A stretch of DNA of 64,000 nucleotides from Thermogemmatispora carboxidivorans (GTDB lineage Bacteria; Chloroflexota; Ktedonobacteria; Ktedonobacterales; Ktedonobacteraceae). A program made the position numbers and the translations under genes. Shown here in pieces: positions 1 to 8,570 of the stretch. Within the stretch, counting starts at the first letter, position 1, and every line of letters begins with the position of its first letter. The notes beneath the pieces were generated by a model. It was not told where the DNA came from and did not search any database. It saw nothing but the letters and a program-made list of their open reading frames with translations. The stretch is from contig NZ_JNIM01000001.1 of the NCBI RefSeq assembly GCF_000702505.1, forward strand, positions 806,001 through 870,000, read 5' to 3'.

Positions 1-932
1 AGAATCAGATACGGCAGATATCCAGCGACTAGAGTCACGGCCCAGACCAGCACCAGCAGCCAGTCGCGGCGCCGGGCGATGGCCAGCAGCAGCAGGGCAG
101 GGTAAAGGCGTACCAGCGTCGCCAGGCCCAACAGAAACCCAGTCCCAGCCCGCCTGCGAGGATTGGTATGCCCAGCGTGCCCGGCGGCGAGCAAGGTCAG
201 GAGAGTCAGAAACACCGCTGGCGCATCGACGTGGCCCTGAATGGCGAACTCCACCACTGGCAGCGGACACCAGGCGTAGAGCACACAAGGCCCTCCATCC
301 TTCCCCCTCCGATACAGCAGCCAGGCCAGGACCGCACAAGTCAGCCAGTCGCAGCCCACAAAGATCGCCTTCAAAACTGTCAGGTTGCTGGGAGCCAGCA
401 AGTAGCTGACCAGAAAGAAGAGCTGGGCCCCGGGCGGATAGAGCGTTGGCACATTGCGATAGCGGCTGTTGGCAAAGACAAAATCGCGCAGGTGGATGAA
501 ATGGGGATCGCCTGGAGCATAAACATAGGGACTGTAGCCCAACAGCGTCACGCGCGCGTCCCACAGGTAACGCCAGGCATCTGGCGAAAGCACTGGGGGG
601 ATGGGCAGCAGCATCAGGCGGAGCAGTAAGGCCCCGCCGAGGAGCAGTCCAAGCTCAACGATGCGCGCGCGACCTGAGAGCGGCGGGCTAGTCAGCACAA
701 CCAGACAGGCCAGCAGATACGGAAGAAAGGTCAGCAGCCAGTGCCAGACAAACGTATTGATCAAAGGAGCAGGACTACTTGTATTCGGAGGATTAATCAA
801 TAGAGGTATTTGCAAAAGAATCTGTAGAAGCAATAATAGAGATAACAGGGCAAGGCGTCGATTTGGAAGCAGGGGGAACGCTGCTGGCCTGCGCGTTGCT
901 GGCTGCTCGGCCTCTCTCGCCAACCGTGCCAT
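1..932 (-). CDS. Membrane glycosyltransferase, GT-C / DUF2029 (GT87-like), 3' end outside window
   Basis: The open frame has no stop down to base 1, so the C-terminus is missing; about 310 residues are visible. ATG at 932 follows GGGAGG at good spacing. The protein is a chain of hydrophobic helices. Residues after the first helices read DAWRYLWDAR, the acidic first-loop motif of GT-C enzymes that use polyprenyl-phosphate sugars. It continues with a YPPGAQLFF segment and QGHVDA, both typical of the DUF2029/mannosyltransferase-like group. Such enzymes work in the cytoplasmic membrane on lipid-linked glycans. The sugar and acceptor cannot be read from sequence. No partner gene lies within 300 bp upstream. 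Confidence 0.85.
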   Translation of the reverse strand, partial: MARLAREAEQPATRRPAAFPLLPNRRLALLSLLLLLQILLQIPLLINPPNTSSPAPLINTFVWHWLLTFLPYLLACLVVLTSPPLSGRARIVELGLLLGGALLLRLMLLPIPPVLSPDAWRYLWDARVTLLGYSPYVYAPGDPHFIHLRDFVFANSRYRNVPTLYPPGAQLFFLVSYLLAPSNLTVLKAIFVGCDWLTCAVLAWLLYRRGKDGGPCVLYAWCPLPVVEFAIQGHVDAPAVFLTLLTLLAAGHAGHTNPRRRAGTGFLLGLATLVRLYPALLLLAIARRRDWLLVLVWAVTLVAGYLPYLI

Positions 933-1232
933 CGCTGCCTCCCAGAGTGATCAGTGAGAATTAAGAGCGGGGCCGTCCTGGCCACGGCCTTCGGGCGGTC
1001 GTATCTATAATAACACAGAGAGCGCCTGGCTCCTCCGCTGGTTGGGCCCTATCAGAGGTTGCGGGAGAGGAGAACCAGCGGCAGGGCCGGAGCGTCTCTA
1101 GCTGTGAACCAATCGGCCTCAGCTAAAAGCAGCAAGGCTGCTGCCCCTTGAGCGGAAGCCGAAAAAGGTGGGCAGCAGCCTGTCAGCTAAGGCGCAGATA
1201 CGTCGTGCGTAAAGCAGGTGGGCGGAGCGTGT

Positions 1233-2183
1233 CTAGAGTAGGCCAACGCTCTTCAGCCAATTCGTTGCCACCTGCGTAATCGCCTGGGAGCGAGGCGTCC
1301 CGCTATTGACGGCCTGGGTTACCTGGCGCTGCAGATCGACGCTGACCTCGGTTGTGAGCTTGGGGGCCAGCGGATTCAGGGCTGTAGCAATGGCGGGAGC
1401 CTTCTTCAGCGTATCCTCGCGCACGATGGGGGCCGGGTTATAAATTGGGAAGGCGTTCTTATCGTCTTGCAGCAGCACAAAGCCATTCTGATCGATGAGG
1501 GCGCTTGTCGTATAGCAGACATTCAGCTGCGCCTGATTCTGCTTTACGGCGTTAAAGGTCAGCGCCTCATCCATGACGATGACCTTTTTGAAATGGATGC
1601 CATAGATCGACTCCATCGTCTGTAGCGGCTCCTGACCATCGGTTGGGGCCGCGACCGTCAGCTGTGAGGCGACTGCCGCTGGAAGCTGGGAGAGCTTCGT
1701 AATCTGCAAAGGCGCGGCGGCCATCTTGGGGGCACAGATCCCGTAGGTATCATTGAGCGGCGCCACGTCCAGCCAGACAATCTTATACTTGCTCTCGAAG
1801 CCCTGCTTCACCAGCTCATAGTCTTTCTGCGGATCGTGTGTTGTCTGCAAGCCCAAACGCTGCAGGCCCGTCGCTGTAAATTCGGGATAGAGATCGATGG
1901 CTCCGCTCGTGATAGCGTTAAAGACCACATCGTTGGTGCCAAGAGCTGGCTTCTCAATCACTTTGAAGCCGGCGTGGCGCAGCAGGAGGGTATACATCTT
2001 GGTCAAGAGCTGAGCCTCGACATCGAGCTTGCCGCCGACCGTCAGCGTAATCTGACTATTGGGGGAGGAACTGCTCCCCGAGCTGGAAGAGCCACCACAG
2101 GCGGCCAGGGTGAGCAGGCTGATCCCTACCACAGACAGCAGAAGCAGTGCGCGCAGACGCGCTAGCAAGGCAACAGAACGCAT
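1233..2183 (-). CDS. Osmoprotectant-type ABC transporter substrate-binding lipoprotein (OpuCC/ProX-like)
   Basis: The mature protein binds a quaternary amine such as glycine betaine, choline or carnitine outside the membrane and hands it to the two permeases encoded just upstream. The N-terminus has a hydrophobic signal ending in LTLAACGG, a lipobox with Cys for lipid anchoring, then a Ser/Gly-rich spacer. The body carries the QAT-family pattern with GAIDLYPEFTATGLQ, close to the GxIDxYPEYTGT of OpuBC/OpuCC proteins. I chose ATG at 2183 because AGGAG lies just upstream; a longer frame from 2243 lacks such a site. It is the last gene of the operon 4816-1233, 126 bp after the second permease. 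The exact ligand is inference. Confidence 0.88.
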   Translation of the reverse strand: MRSVALLARLRALLLLSVVGISLLTLAACGGSSSSGSSSSPNSQITLTVGGKLDVEAQLLTKMYTLLLRHAGFKVIEKPALGTNDVVFNAITSGAIDLYPEFTATGLQRLGLQTTHDPQKDYELVKQGFESKYKIVWLDVAPLNDTYGICAPKMAAAPLQITKLSQLPAAVASQLTVAAPTDGQEPLQTMESIYGIHFKKVIVMDEALTFNAVKQNQAQLNVCYTTSALIDQNGFVLLQDDKNAFPIYNPAPIVREDTLKKAPAIATALNPLAPKLTTEVSVDLQRQVTQAVNSGTPRSQAITQVATNWLKSVGLL

Positions 2184-2309
2184 AGACTTTCTCCTCATAA
2201 GATCCAAAATAGGACAGGCGGACTCCACTCTCAGTATAGCCATCGAGCAAGAATGAAGAGTCAGAGAATAGCAGAAGGAACCGATCTGGCCCTCACTCCC
2301 GCTTGATCT

Positions 2310-2987
2310 TCAAGCCCGCACAGCCTCACTCAAAGCCGTCTCCTGGACCCGCAAGCCGGCGGGCGTTAGGGCGCGCTGGAGCCAGCCCATCAGTAGCTCA
2401 ACCAGCATCGCCAGCAGGGCCACAGGCAGGGCGCCAGCGAGAATCTGGACCGTCTTAAACTCGTAGAGGCCATTTACAATATACTCGCCATAGCCGCCGG
2501 CGCCGATAATGGCAGCCAGCGTGGCCGTTGCCACAATCTGAACCGCCGAAGTGCGTACACCGGCTGCCACGATGGGTAACACCAGCGGCACCTGAATGCG
2601 CAGCAAGATCTGTCGCGTATTGAGGCCCATGCCGCGCGCGGCATCGATGATTGCCGGCTCGATGCTGCGAATACCGGTATAGGTATTCAGCAGGATCGGC
2701 GGAATCCCCAGCAGCGTCAGGGCGACAATTGTCGGCTTAAAGCCCACTCCCAGATAAGGGAGAGCGGCGGCTAGGAAAGCGATAATGGGAATGGCACGCA
2801 TCAGACCACTGAGATTGACGGCCACGAACGACAGCAGAGGGCTGCGAACCACGGCTACCCCAATGACAATGCCGAGCACAGTCGCCAGGGCTACAGAGAC
2901 GGCGCAGACCTGCAGGTAAGCGAGCGTGTGGTCCCAGAAGGTATTAGCCGGGTCAAGAATGAACTGCCACAATTGGATAAGCAGCAT
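2310..2987 (-). CDS. Osmoprotectant ABC transporter permease (OpuCB/OpuCD-like), second copy
   Basis: An integral membrane permease of about 225 residues with several hydrophobic helices. It contains the BPD-transporter EAA-loop pattern (AARGMGLNTRQILLRIQVPL) that docks on the ATPase. ATG at 2987 follows GGGAGGAG; an upstream extension in the same frame is antisense-like and lacks a site. It lies 40 bp after the first permease and is similar to it, as in OpuC operons that use a permease heterodimer. It should form the membrane channel together with the protein from 3028-3732. Confidence 0.9.
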   Translation of the reverse strand: MLLIQLWQFILDPANTFWDHTLAYLQVCAVSVALATVLGIVIGVAVVRSPLLSFVAVNLSGLMRAIPIIAFLAAALPYLGVGFKPTIVALTLLGIPPILLNTYTGIRSIEPAIIDAARGMGLNTRQILLRIQVPLVLPIVAAGVRTSAVQIVATATLAAIIGAGGYGEYIVNGLYEFKTVQILAGALPVALLAMLVELLMGWLQRALTPAGLRVQETALSEAVRA

Positions 2988-3027
2988 GGGGGGTCTCCTC
3001 CCTTCAAGGCTTCGCCAGCAGGCTGGC

Positions 3028-3732
3028 CTAGGATGCCAGGGCCAACTGACTACGCCCACGTTCCAGCGCGCGCTGCAACAGGAGCAGCAGGAGGTCGGCC
3101 ACGAGTGCGAAGAGCGCCAGGAGAATCGCCCCGCCCAGGATCGTGTCATAGTCCCCCAAGGGGATGCTCTTGAAAATCAAGTCGCCCAGCCCTCCCTGGT
3201 CTACTAGCGAGGCCAGCGAAGCAATGCCGATCGTTGTGACGGTTGCCACGCGAATCCCTGCTATAATCACGGGCATCGCCAGCGGCAGTGTGACACGCCA
3301 GAGAATCTGGACGCGATTCATTCCCATTGCCCGCCCGACCTCGATCAGCAACGGATCAATGGCGCTAATTGCCGTAGAGATGTTGCGTACCAGTACTAGC
3401 TGGGCATAGAGCACCAGGGGAATGATCACGGTTGCCAGCGAGAGCCCGGTAACCGTGACCAGAATGCCGATCAGGGCCAGCCCGGGAATCGTGTAGAGCA
3501 AGCCCATCAAAGTAATCACAGGCAGGCGCAGGCGACGGTAGCGCACAATCAGAAGCGCGAGTGGGAACGCAATGACCAGGGCGATCAGCATGCTGATCGC
3601 CACAATGGTGAAATGTTGCAAAAGAAGATTCGGGATACTGCTGGGATCGGAAAGATCATAACTGGAAGGAGTTGTTAAGTAACGCATGAGCAACTCCGTA
3701 GTGAAAACGCTTGAGAGATCGAGAGGCAGCAA
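3028..3732 (-). CDS. Osmoprotectant ABC transporter permease (OpuCB/OpuCD-like), first copy
   Basis: A permease of about 234 residues with five to six membrane helices and an EAA loop (GRAMGMNRVQILWRVTLPLA). The start is uncertain. TTG at 3732 has a perfect AGGAGG four bases away, while ATG at 3687 (MRYLTTPSS) has GGAG at better spacing and would give 219 residues. It is followed by the paralogous permease after 40 bp and preceded by the ATPase gene 76 bp upstream. The two permeases together would form the channel for a compatible solute. Confidence 0.88.
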   Translation of the reverse strand: MLPLDLSSVFTTELLMRYLTTPSSYDLSDPSSIPNLLLQHFTIVAISMLIALVIAFPLALLIVRYRRLRLPVITLMGLLYTIPGLALIGILVTVTGLSLATVIIPLVLYAQLVLVRNISTAISAIDPLLIEVGRAMGMNRVQILWRVTLPLAMPVIIAGIRVATVTTIGIASLASLVDQGGLGDLIFKSIPLGDYDTILGGAILLALFALVADLLLLLLQRALERGRSQLALAS

Positions 3733-3808
3733 AGCGCCTCCTGCAGCAGGCGAATCCTGCCGCCCTGGCTGAAACAGCGTAACGTCTCTGACCTGGCGCT
3801 GCCGGGCC

Positions 3809-4816
3809 TTAATGGGCCGGGCTGACTGTTGTCGGTGCTGTCTCTGTGTGCCGGACGGTAGTGATCGCTTGATTGATCGCGCTCAGGGTAATCGTGCCGA
3901 TGGGGGCCTGGCTCTGCTCATCGTAGACGAGCAGGGCTTGCGCGCCGGAGGCGATCAGGCTCATCAATGCCTCTAAGAGCGTTGCCTCTGAAGAGCAGCG
4001 TGGCTGGCGCTCATCCTCGCCGGCAGCCTCTGTTCCTGCCAGCATGGCGCTTCGCACAGGCAGGTACTGGAGCTGGCGCTGAATATTGTCCGACCCGATA
4101 AGGCGGCTTACGAACTCATCGGCTGGCCTCAGCAGTAGATCGACTGGGGAACCGATTTGGACGAGGCGACCCTCGGAAAGAATCGCAATCTGATCTCCCA
4201 GGCGAAAGGCCTCTTCTACGTCATGAGTGACGAAGAGAATGGTTTTGCGCATCTCGCGCTGGATACGCTGGAGTTCGTCCTGCAGATGGACACGGGTAAT
4301 GGCATCCAGCGCACCGAACGGCTCATCCATCAGGAGGATGGCCGGGTCTGAGGCCAGGGCGCGGGCCAGACCGACACGCTGCTGCTGGCCGCCCGAGAGC
4401 TGGCGGGGGTAGCGCCGGCGATATTCCGCTGGGTCCAGGCCCACGAGGGTCAGTAACTCGTCGACACGCCTTTCCATGCGGTCTTTCGACCAACCCGCGA
4501 TTTCAGCGGTAAGACGCACGTTCTCGGCGATGGTCATATGGGGGAAGAGGCCGACCTGCTGAATGACATAGCCAATGCGCCGGCGCAGCTGAATAGGGTT
4601 TTCCTCCAGAATAGAGTGGCCATCGATGGTAATCGTACCGCTGCTTGGCTCGATCAGGCGATTAACCATGCGCAGCAGGGTTGTTTTGCCCGAGCCGGAG
4701 GTGCCCAGCAGCATACAGATCGAGCTTTCGGCCACCTCGAAGCTGACGTGATCAACTGCGGGCTTGCTGGCACCGCGGTAGTACTTGCTGACCTCATGAA
4801 ATGCAATTCTGGCCAT
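3809..4816 (-). CDS. Osmoprotectant ABC transporter ATP-binding protein (OpuCA/ProV-like)
   Basis: The ATPase that drives the transporter. Walker A is GTSGSGKTT, the signature is LSGGQQQR, Walker B is ILLMDEPFGALD, and the switch histidine is in THDVEEA. After the ABC domain a C-terminal tail of about 90 residues resembles a single CBS module; in OpuA/OpuC ATPases CBS modules sense ionic strength. The tail here is shorter than a full CBS pair, so sensing may be altered. ATG at 4816 follows AAGGAG. It is the first gene of the operon with the two permeases and the binding lipoprotein. Possible substrates are betaine, choline or carnitine. Confidence 0.92.
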   Translation of the reverse strand: MARIAFHEVSKYYRGASKPAVDHVSFEVAESSICMLLGTSGSGKTTLLRMVNRLIEPSSGTITIDGHSILEENPIQLRRRIGYVIQQVGLFPHMTIAENVRLTAEIAGWSKDRMERRVDELLTLVGLDPAEYRRRYPRQLSGGQQQRVGLARALASDPAILLMDEPFGALDAITRVHLQDELQRIQREMRKTILFVTHDVEEAFRLGDQIAILSEGRLVQIGSPVDLLLRPADEFVSRLIGSDNIQRQLQYLPVRSAMLAGTEAAGEDERQPRCSSEATLLEALMSLIASGAQALLVYDEQSQAPIGTITLSAINQAITTVRHTETAPTTVSPAH

Positions 4817-5441
4817 GCGACACTCCTTCGCTAGAGCAATGCTTGCTGCTCTCTCTGACTGGTCCCGCTGCGCAGCTCTCTCTTCACCCACGGTCTGCGT
4901 TTGTGGACAGTGACAGAGCATGACACGCTGCCGCTGTGCCAGCTGTTGCCTTGTGAGCGGACGGCTTGCTGCTGCCTCCGCTGTGGGATCAAGGGAACGG
5001 AGTTCCGTCCCTGTCCGTGCCTTTCTCTCGCGCTTGCTCGTTCGGATCGGAAAAGAACCTCTTCATTATGGCATACAGCCGTCTCCCCCTGCAAGCTAGC
5101 CAGCTACAGCCTGACAGCACGCGGGCAAGCCTTCACCATACAGACACGATGCAGCCCCCATCGAGGTATAGCTGGAAACGGGAAAAAGGAGAGGGACGAC
5201 TTGCCTGCCGCAGGCCAGCGCTTGCCTTCCTCCCTTGGAGCAAGGTAGCGCCGCGTCTCGCCGACCTGCTCCGCCCGCCGCCTTCATTGCTGGCGAAAAA
5301 CATGTTGACGGAAGTGCTGAAGGTATGGGGTACGACCAGACACGTGGAGAAGCGTGTGTTACAGCTGTGGCCTTTTCTCGATGATGGTGTGTGGAGGAGT
5401 CTGCTCACGCCCTTCGCAGCATCTTCGGCGCTGGGCCTGGC
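4817..5441. other. Non-coding stretch upstream of the transporter operon
   Basis: About 625 bp between the transporter ATPase and the XRE gene. Several short frames cross it on both strands, but none has a family resemblance with an SD site. The transporter promoter must lie here; the best -10-like site I see on the minus strand is CATAAT at 5065-5070 without a good -35. Confidence 0.5.
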
Positions 5442-5684
5442 TCACTCTGAGCGCCTCGCGTCAAGTGGCTCATCCTCTGGGTCGGGGAGCTCTTCAAACA
5501 GTGCTTCCATTGGGACACGCAACGCCTTGGCGACCTGAGCTAGGGTCGTGTAGGACGGTCTGTAGCTATCTGGCTCCTTCAGCATCTTGCTGATCAGTTG
5601 GTCTTGCACCCCGGACTTTCTCGCCAGCCAGGACTGTGTCCGGCCCTTTTCTTGTAGCACTTCCCTCACCCGTAGTCGATACAC
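5442..5684 (-). CDS. XRE-family helix-turn-helix regulator
   Basis: An 80-residue protein made almost wholly of a Cro/CI-type HTH: RVREVLQEKGRTQSWLARKSG is helices 1-2 and VQDQLISKMLKEPDSYRPS the recognition region, then TLAQVAKALRVPMEALFEE. The tail is acidic. The start is GTG at 5684 with AGGGAG about ten bases upstream. It faces away from the small membrane gene at 5945 and the unknown gene at 6120. Short repeats in the shared intergenic region (5739-5818) could be its operators. Single-domain XRE proteins of this size often repress themselves and a divergent operon; that role here is inference. Confidence 0.85.
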   Translation of the reverse strand: MYRLRVREVLQEKGRTQSWLARKSGVQDQLISKMLKEPDSYRPSYTTLAQVAKALRVPMEALFEELPDPEDEPLDARRSE

Positions 5685-5738
5685 GTATCGCTCGCTCCCT
5701 GTTTTTGTTGTCTCTCAAAATAGGGTAAGGGATGATGG

Positions 5739-5818
5739 CATTGAACGCTAGCCAATACTCCACCTATACATTGAACGGTGTTGACCGCTCTGTATTTTAA
5801 GGTGTATACTCTTGTATA
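5739..5818. promoter_or_regulatory. Promoter for 5945-7490 with candidate XRE operator repeats
   Basis: A plus-strand promoter reads TTGACC (5781-5786), 18-bp spacer, TATACT (5805-5810). Around it are two direct repeats CATTGAACG at 5739-5747 and 5769-5777, 30 bp apart (about three helical turns), a third weaker copy near 5779, and a palindrome TATAC-TCTT-GTATA at 5805-5818 over the -10 box. The arrangement fits a repressed divergent promoter. Which repeat the XRE protein binds is unknown. Confidence 0.6.
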
Positions 5819-5944
5819 GTATGATTGTACAGAGCAAGCAGAAGCGTTGCCGCACAGTGCATTCGTCTTGCTCCGAGCTGTCGCCTCTGGCTCAGTCCCT
5901 GTGGTGTATGGAAGTGCTGTAAGCGAAGGAAGTGGAGTAAAAAT

Positions 5945-6088
5945 ATGGCAGAGACGTATATGATTATTTCTTGTGTATATGGTGTTTTTGCGGTGCTGTT
6001 CTGTGCTGCACTGTTCTTGATGTCTATAAAGTATGAAGCTGGTTCTGTAGATGCTATGACGTGTGCTGACAGTGTAAAGCGTGATTGA
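5945..6088 (+). CDS. Small single-helix membrane protein (47 aa)
   Basis: ATG at 5945 is preceded by GGAG with a seven-base gap, a good SD. The protein starts MAETYM and then has one hydrophobic helix (roughly residues 6-28, IISCVYGVFAVLFCAALFLM) followed by a short polar tail with two acidic residues and VKRD at the end. No family is recognised. It sits between the 5781-5810 promoter and the 456-aa gene, 31 bp upstream of the latter, so they are probably co-transcribed. A holin-like, toxin-like or membrane-anchor role is possible but not shown. Confidence 0.6.
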   Translation: MAETYMIISCVYGVFAVLFCAALFLMSIKYEAGSVDAMTCADSVKRD

Positions 6089-6119
6089 GTACGTTGCATG
6101 TGAAGGAAGGAGGAAACAC

Positions 6120-7490
6120 ATGGATACGCCGCTGTTGCCGTTTCTGCCGCCGCCAGAGGGCCTGCTCAAGCTCCCTCAAGGGCTGCTGGAGCACCTGGAA
6201 CAACCGGAATGGGGTCAGGCACACCTGCGCCTGCACATTGGAGGCGGAAAGATCTACTGGGGTGTTTCCCAGAACGAGACGGACCTTATCTTTGCGGTCA
6301 CGGATCTGCCCGCCTGGCTGGCGTGCACAGCCTGCCCGCAGGCGCTAGAGGGGCGCGTCCTGGCCTACACAATGAAAATGAAGACGAAGGCAGGTGGCAA
6401 AGAGAGAGCAGGAACAACGCTCTTCGCCGAATGGAAAGACGGTGTCCTCTTGCTCGAAGGTCAGGCCCCGCTCCTGGTGGCTCCATCCCCGTTGCTGGCC
6501 GCCTTGCAGGAAGCAGCCGAATGCCGCGCCCGCGCAGAGATCATCGAGGCGGGCTATCTTCCCTGGCAGCTTTTTGAACCGCCGCGGGAGTGGCTCTACT
6601 GGCCGGGACATGGCCTTGCCGCATTGGTGCCACCTCAGCCTGATCGGGAGGGAACCGGGGAGGCCTTGCTTTTTGTGACCAGCACCCCTACCAGCATTCC
6701 CGCTCATCGAAATGGAAACGGGAACGGCGCGGGCACTCAGGCTGGCACAGGCTTTGTGTTTGCCTATCCGCCTGAGCTGGCGCCGTTCTTCATGGACGTC
6801 ATCGTCTTGCGAGTGCGAGAAGAGGAGGAGCAGGAACAGGAGACACGTCTCTTGATTGTTGGCAGAGGCATCCGGGGCCGGGGTGAGGAGACTCACAGTT
6901 ACCTGCTCACGCCTGCTCGCCTGATCCCGATGCCGACCCCGACCCCGACCCAGGACGCCCCCGCTGGGACGCTGCACGTTGAGGCTGCCATGCAAGACGT
7001 GCTTGCCCCTCTGGCTGAGGCGCAGATCAACGCCCCGGATTTTCTGGCCGCTGGCTTTGCCGCGCTCTCAGACCGCTTTGACTACGCCCCTGTCGACGTC
7101 TGTTTCTTCCGCCACGCCGTGCGGTTCAGAACCATCACCACAGAGGAAACAGCACGTCTGCGCCAGTTAGACGAAGAGGAAGCGCTCTGTATGGCAACCG
7201 CAGAGGAGGGCGATCTGAGCCTTCTGCTAGAGACGCCCACGCCCTGTCTGGAGGGAAGCCCGCCGCGAGATGGTCAAGAGCAGGATCAGGAGCAAGAGCA
7301 GGATGAGCCACGCGGCGCACCAGTAGCGCAAGGCGTCCTCAACGCCAGCCAGATTGCAGCGGTCCTTGCGCCATTTGCCGCGGCGCCCTTGCCGATCATC
7401 ATTGGCATGGGGCGCCGCACCTTTTTTGCGCGCTCAGACCGGCTCTTTTTCATCGTGCCGCTGTGCTCGTGCTCGTGCTCACCCACGTAA
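6120..7490 (+). CDS. Unknown 456-aa protein beside XRE regulator; possible remote sliding-clamp-like fold
   Basis: ATG at 6120 follows GGAAGGAGG. The frame is well supported by codon use, but I recognise no family. The protein is soluble with alternating beta-like segments, two low-complexity linkers (a Gly/Asn-rich stretch near residue 200 and an acidic Gln/Glu stretch near 400), and a Cys/Ser-rich last ten residues. The final part (LNASQIAAVLAPFAAAP, then a strand ending FFIVPL) recalls the last module of the DnaN beta clamp, which normally ends in a strand of the type YVIMPMR; this is weak inference. It follows the small membrane gene and is divergent from the XRE gene, so it may belong to a regulated accessory module. 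Confidence 0.7.
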   Translation: MDTPLLPFLPPPEGLLKLPQGLLEHLEQPEWGQAHLRLHIGGGKIYWGVSQNETDLIFAVTDLPAWLACTACPQALEGRVLAYTMKMKTKAGGKERAGTTLFAEWKDGVLLLEGQAPLLVAPSPLLAALQEAAECRARAEIIEAGYLPWQLFEPPREWLYWPGHGLAALVPPQPDREGTGEALLFVTSTPTSIPAHRNGNGNGAGTQAGTGFVFAYPPELAPFFMDVIVLRVREEEEQEQETRLLIVGRGIRGRGEETHSYLLTPARLIPMPTPTPTQDAPAGTLHVEAAMQDVLAPLAEAQINAPDFLAAGFAALSDRFDYAPVDVCFFRHAVRFRTITTEETARLRQLDEEEALCMATAEEGDLSLLLETPTPCLEGSPPRDGQEQDQEQEQDEPRGAPVAQGVLNASQIAAVLAPFAAAPLPIIIGMGRRTFFARSDRLFFIVPLCSCSCSPT

Positions 7491-8006
7491 GCCCGTAAGA
7501 CTGCCATCGCGCCACGCCCAAAGCCGGGAGATGGACGAGCAGCGGGGTGCCCTGGAAGCGCCCCGCTGTTCCGATGCGCCTGGTCGCTTCGCATCTCCCC
7601 TACAATTATTTGATAGAAATCTGACAACTTCCCCATACTTTCTTGAAGTTCTCGGCGTATGATCTTGACGTAACGATAGAGGCCCTGCACAACGAAGCAG
7701 TTGCGATGCGGCTTCTCTAGCCGGCGGATTGGCACACAATTTGCACGCACATGATCTCTGTCATGAATCCAAAAACGGGAGGTGAGAGCAACGGCCTGAG
7801 CTGATCGATAGTTGTGTGTTCTGGCGTACCCATTCTGCTTGGACCATACCATCCGGAGGCACCCGGATCGCGCGAAGGATCGCCGATCCGGGTGTTGTTT
7901 TACATTGTTGGCCGGGGGAGCTGTCTGTCTGTCGACGGAGGAGGTGAGAGCCTATTGCTCAAGCGAGGCGCTGCTCAGGTCCCGTGCAGGTAGTGAGAGC
8001 TTGTGC
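7491..8006. other. Non-coding stretch before csaA, holding a terminator
   Basis: A stretch of about 515 bp with no supported gene. The minus-strand frame 7286-7852 overlaps the 3' end of the 6120 gene in antisense and has no family resemblance. The only clear signal is the terminator at 7860-7902. Confidence 0.5.
7860..7902 (+). terminator. Rho-independent terminator
   Basis: Perfect 11-bp arms CACCCGGATCG (7860-7870) and CGATCCGGGTG (7884-7894) are followed by TTGTTTTA. It probably ends the 5945-7490 transcript some 370 bp after the stop, or an unannotated RNA in between. Confidence 0.75.
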
Positions 8007-8012
8007 TATAAT
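8004..8012 (+). promoter_or_regulatory. Extended -10 promoter of csaA
   Basis: TGCTATAAT matches the extended -10 form TGnTATAAT, with TATAAT at 8007-8012. No good -35 is seen, which is common for extended -10 promoters. The csaA start lies about 75 bp downstream. Confidence 0.6.
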
Positions 8013-8089
8013 AGGCGTCACGCCAGGGCAGCAGGGGCAGAAGGAGAGGTGGGGAGGCACCAACACCGAAGGAGGGTTCTATCGTTGCT

Positions 8090-8425
8090 ATGGCAACCAT
8101 TAGCTACGACGACTTCGAAAAAGTTGATATTCGAGTGGGCAAAATCGTCGCCGTTGAAGACTTCCCTCAAGCGCGCAAGCCTGCTTATAAGCTGACCATT
8201 GACTTTGGCCCTGAGATTGGCCTCAAACGCTCCTCAGCCCAGATCACCAACTATGCCAAAGAAGAGCTATTAGGCATGCAAGTCGTGGCCGTCGTCAATT
8301 TCCCGCCCAAACAGATTGGCCCCTTTCGCTCAGAAGTCCTGACCCTGGGCGTACCCGATGCTGAAGGCAAAGTCATCCTGTTGACTCCCACGAGAGAGGT
8401 CCCTCTAGGGGGACGGATGTTTTGA
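8090..8425 (+). CDS. csaA: CsaA-type tRNA-binding domain protein
   Basis: A 111-residue protein consisting of one OB-fold EMAP/Trbp111-like domain: DFEKVDIRVGKIVAVEDFP at the start, AQITNYAKEELLG in the middle and PLGGRMF near the end are family hallmarks. CsaA binds tRNA as a dimer and has been described as a secretion-linked chaperone in Bacillus. The ATG at 8090 has its best SD (AAGGAGG) about 14 bases upstream, longer than usual, with no alternative start nearer. It precedes the proS T-box but has its own transcription unit. Confidence 0.93.
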   Translation: MATISYDDFEKVDIRVGKIVAVEDFPQARKPAYKLTIDFGPEIGLKRSSAQITNYAKEELLGMQVVAVVNFPPKQIGPFRSEVLTLGVPDAEGKVILLTPTREVPLGGRMF

Positions 8426-8474
8426 GGAGGCGAGGCCAGCCCTGTCTTGCCTCCTTCACCCCTGCCTCACCTGC

Positions 8475-8503
8475 TTGACAGCCCACAGGAAAAGGTGTAT
8501 CCT
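8475..8503 (+). promoter_or_regulatory. Promoter of the proS T-box transcript
   Basis: TTGACA at 8475-8480, a 17-bp spacer and TATCCT at 8498-8503. Transcription would start near 8510, about 60 bp before the T-box stem I. Confidence 0.75.
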
Positions 8504-8570
8504 GAGCGCCAGAGTAACAGAGCAAAACGCAGCTGCGGTGAACTCAAAGAAAGCATCCTGGAATGCGGTG

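Noticed and set aside
168-957. Plus-strand frames at the left end
   Set aside because: They are shadows of the membrane glycosyltransferase read on the minus strand without a stop.
7286-7852. 188-residue frame on the minus strand
   Set aside because: It runs antisense to the end of a better-supported gene, has no SD or family resemblance, and crosses the low-complexity acidic region.
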